Shown here: piece by piece, positions 63,175 to 64,000 of the stretch | Layout of the letters: every line of letters begins with the position of its first letter | Numbering within the stretch: position 1 is the stretch's first letter | Assembly (NCBI GenBank): GCA_025056305.1 | Contig: JANWWJ010000021.1 | Location: 103,014 to 167,013 of the forward strand | Direction: 5' to 3' | DNA length: 64,000 bases | Origin: Chitinophagales bacterium | Lineage (GTDB): Bacteria > Bacteroidota > Bacteroidia > Chitinophagales > UBA10324 | Made by a program: the position numbers and the translations under genes | The notes under the pieces: model-generated | Databases searched by the model: none | Told to the model about the DNA's origin: nothing | Seen by the model: the letters and a program-made list of their open reading frames with translations, nothing else

Positions 63175-64000
63175 TCAGCCAAATAGGGAGGGAGACAGCT
63201 CGGACAACAGATATTCAGGAATTGCAAATACATTATCGTTTTTCCTCAATGATTCAGCAGAACAAGCTACCAAAGGCGAGGGCGTTGACTTAGTTTTCTT
63301 TAGTTGAAAAAAACGGTAGGGCTGCAGCGATTTCAGTATCTGAAATACAGCCAGAGGATCGCGCCCATCGGAATGTGTAACAGGAGCATATTCCAAGCAG
63401 ACGATGGGAGCCCTTTTACTTGCTAAAAGACGGCTTGCCCCGCGAATCACCTGTTCTTCATATCCTTCTACATCAATTTTTATCATGCGTACCAATGGGG
63501 GTTGTGGACCTAAGACGACATCCAGGCTGCGCAGCTGCACCCATTCGACCGCTCCGTGTTTTTCAGGCTTTGAGAGCGTCGGGCAACTGCCGCCCAAAAA
63601 AATGGGCACCTCCCCCTCCCGATCTCCAAGTGCATAACGGAAAGCTTCTATTTGTGTAAAACCGTTAATCCGTATCGAGGCTTGCAACAGCTCATACAAA
63701 CTGGCCACGGGTTCAAAAGCCCAAACCTTGCCCTGGGGACCCACGCACTGCGCAGCAAACAGGCTCATCAGGCCCACGTGCGCCCCTACATCCACAAACG
63801 TATCGCCCGGACGAAGACAGGCGCTCATCACTTCCAGCGTGCCACGCTCATAAAAACCAAGGTAGTATACGTCCGTGTGCCAGCGAGGGTGAATGAGTAA
63901 GGAAAAATCAAAAACGGTAGGCACAGCCACCGGGCTGTGTGGCCGGGGCAACAGCAAATGCGCCAGCACACGCGCCAGCTTGCGGGATCCGGGAAAAGGA
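63175..64000 (-). CDS. FkbM-family methyltransferase (5' end outside window)
   Basis: A SAM-dependent methyltransferase of the FkbM group, often acting on sugars of surface polysaccharides. The Rossmann core shows VDVGAHVGLMSLFAA (SAM motif), KVWAFEPVASLYELL and RSLDVVLG, with IDVEGYEEQVIRGASRLL near the C-terminus. The frame is open to the right edge at 64000 with no stop, and the codons before the GTG at 63969 (GSRKLARVL) look like real N-terminal sequence, so the start lies outside. It is 77 nt from the flippase gene and may belong to a polysaccharide cluster. Confidence 0.85.
   Translation of the reverse strand, partial: PFPGSRKLARVLAHLLLPRPHSPVAVPTVFDFSLLIHPRWHTDVYYLGFYERGTLEVMSACLRPGDTFVDVGAHVGLMSLFAAQCVGPQGKVWAFEPVASLYELLQASIRINGFTQIEAFRYALGDREGEVPIFLGGSCPTLSKPEKHGAVEWVQLRSLDVVLGPQPPLVRMIKIDVEGYEEQVIRGASRLLASKRAPIVCLEYAPVTHSDGRDPLAVFQILKSLQPYRFFQLKKTKSTPSPLVACSAESLRKNDNVFAIPEYLLSELSPSLFG

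Overview
This window comes from a Bacteroidota chromosome, probably from the Chitinophagales/Sphingobacteriales/Saprospirales part of the phylum (inferred from gene content; no 16S rRNA is present). The evidence is an lpxC-fabZ gene fusion, a type III glutamine synthetase, a PorX-type response regulator with a PglZ domain, PorP/SprF-like and PorE-like type IX secretion system (T9SS) proteins, and seven secreted proteins with T9SS C-terminal sorting domains. Shine-Dalgarno sites are largely absent, and several promoters have the Bacteroidota -7 element TAnnTTTG. No rRNA, tRNA, CRISPR array, insertion sequence or prophage was seen.

Layout. 1-755: 3' part of fbp (minus). 900-4641: plus-strand operon lysC, accA, a Bacteroidota-specific gene, dapA (aspartate/lysine branch plus malonyl-CoA supply). 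4642-7654: PhoH-PIN protein and PorX, both minus. 7773-9011: HD phosphohydrolase (plus). 9136-16065: minus-strand block with a T9SS-secreted sugar-dehydrogenase-like protein, glutamine synthetase III, a T9SS-secreted protein of unknown role and an alginate-export-type outer-membrane barrel. 16431-21673: minus-strand lipid A operon lpxD, lpxC-fabZ, lpxA, then an ABC ATPase with altered catalytic motifs and a polytopic membrane protein. 21792-24732: a small TerB-like protein (minus) diverging from a PorE-like lipoprotein and a FtsB/DivIC-like protein (plus). 24776-27131: PaaN-type aldehyde dehydrogenase (minus) and a small exported protein (plus). 27138-34939: three large T9SS cargo proteins, namely an HExxH metzincin with GEVED domains, a pappalysin-like metalloprotease and an Asp-box propeller protein. 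35064-37959: thioredoxin-like YyaL/DUF255 protein and an aldose-1-epimerase-like protein, converging.

37981-52920 is one uninterrupted minus-strand S10-spc-alpha ribosomal operon (rpsJ to rplQ, with secY, map, infA, rpmJ, rpoA). It starts from a clear promoter directly upstream of rpsJ and is not attached to rpsL-rpsG-fusA. 52921-53519 holds a possible 31-residue membrane microprotein and a two-helix membrane protein. 53529-61513 is a T9SS surface cluster: PorE-like OmpA protein, PorP/SprF-like barrel, and two paralogous giant adhesin-like proteins with choice-of-anchor-L N-termini and gliding-motility (type B) C-termini. 61607-64000 holds a polysaccharide flippase and a FkbM methyltransferase that runs off the window.

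How it fits together: PorX could regulate T9SS expression, the PorP/PorE modules could export or anchor the surface proteins, and the cargo proteins act outside the cell on protein, sugar or glycan. The best candidates for something under-described are the ABC ATPase plus membrane-protein pair fused to the lipid A operon, the PorE/PorP/anchor-L cluster, apparently leaderless promoters, and a 32-bp all but perfect GC palindrome inside a coding region.
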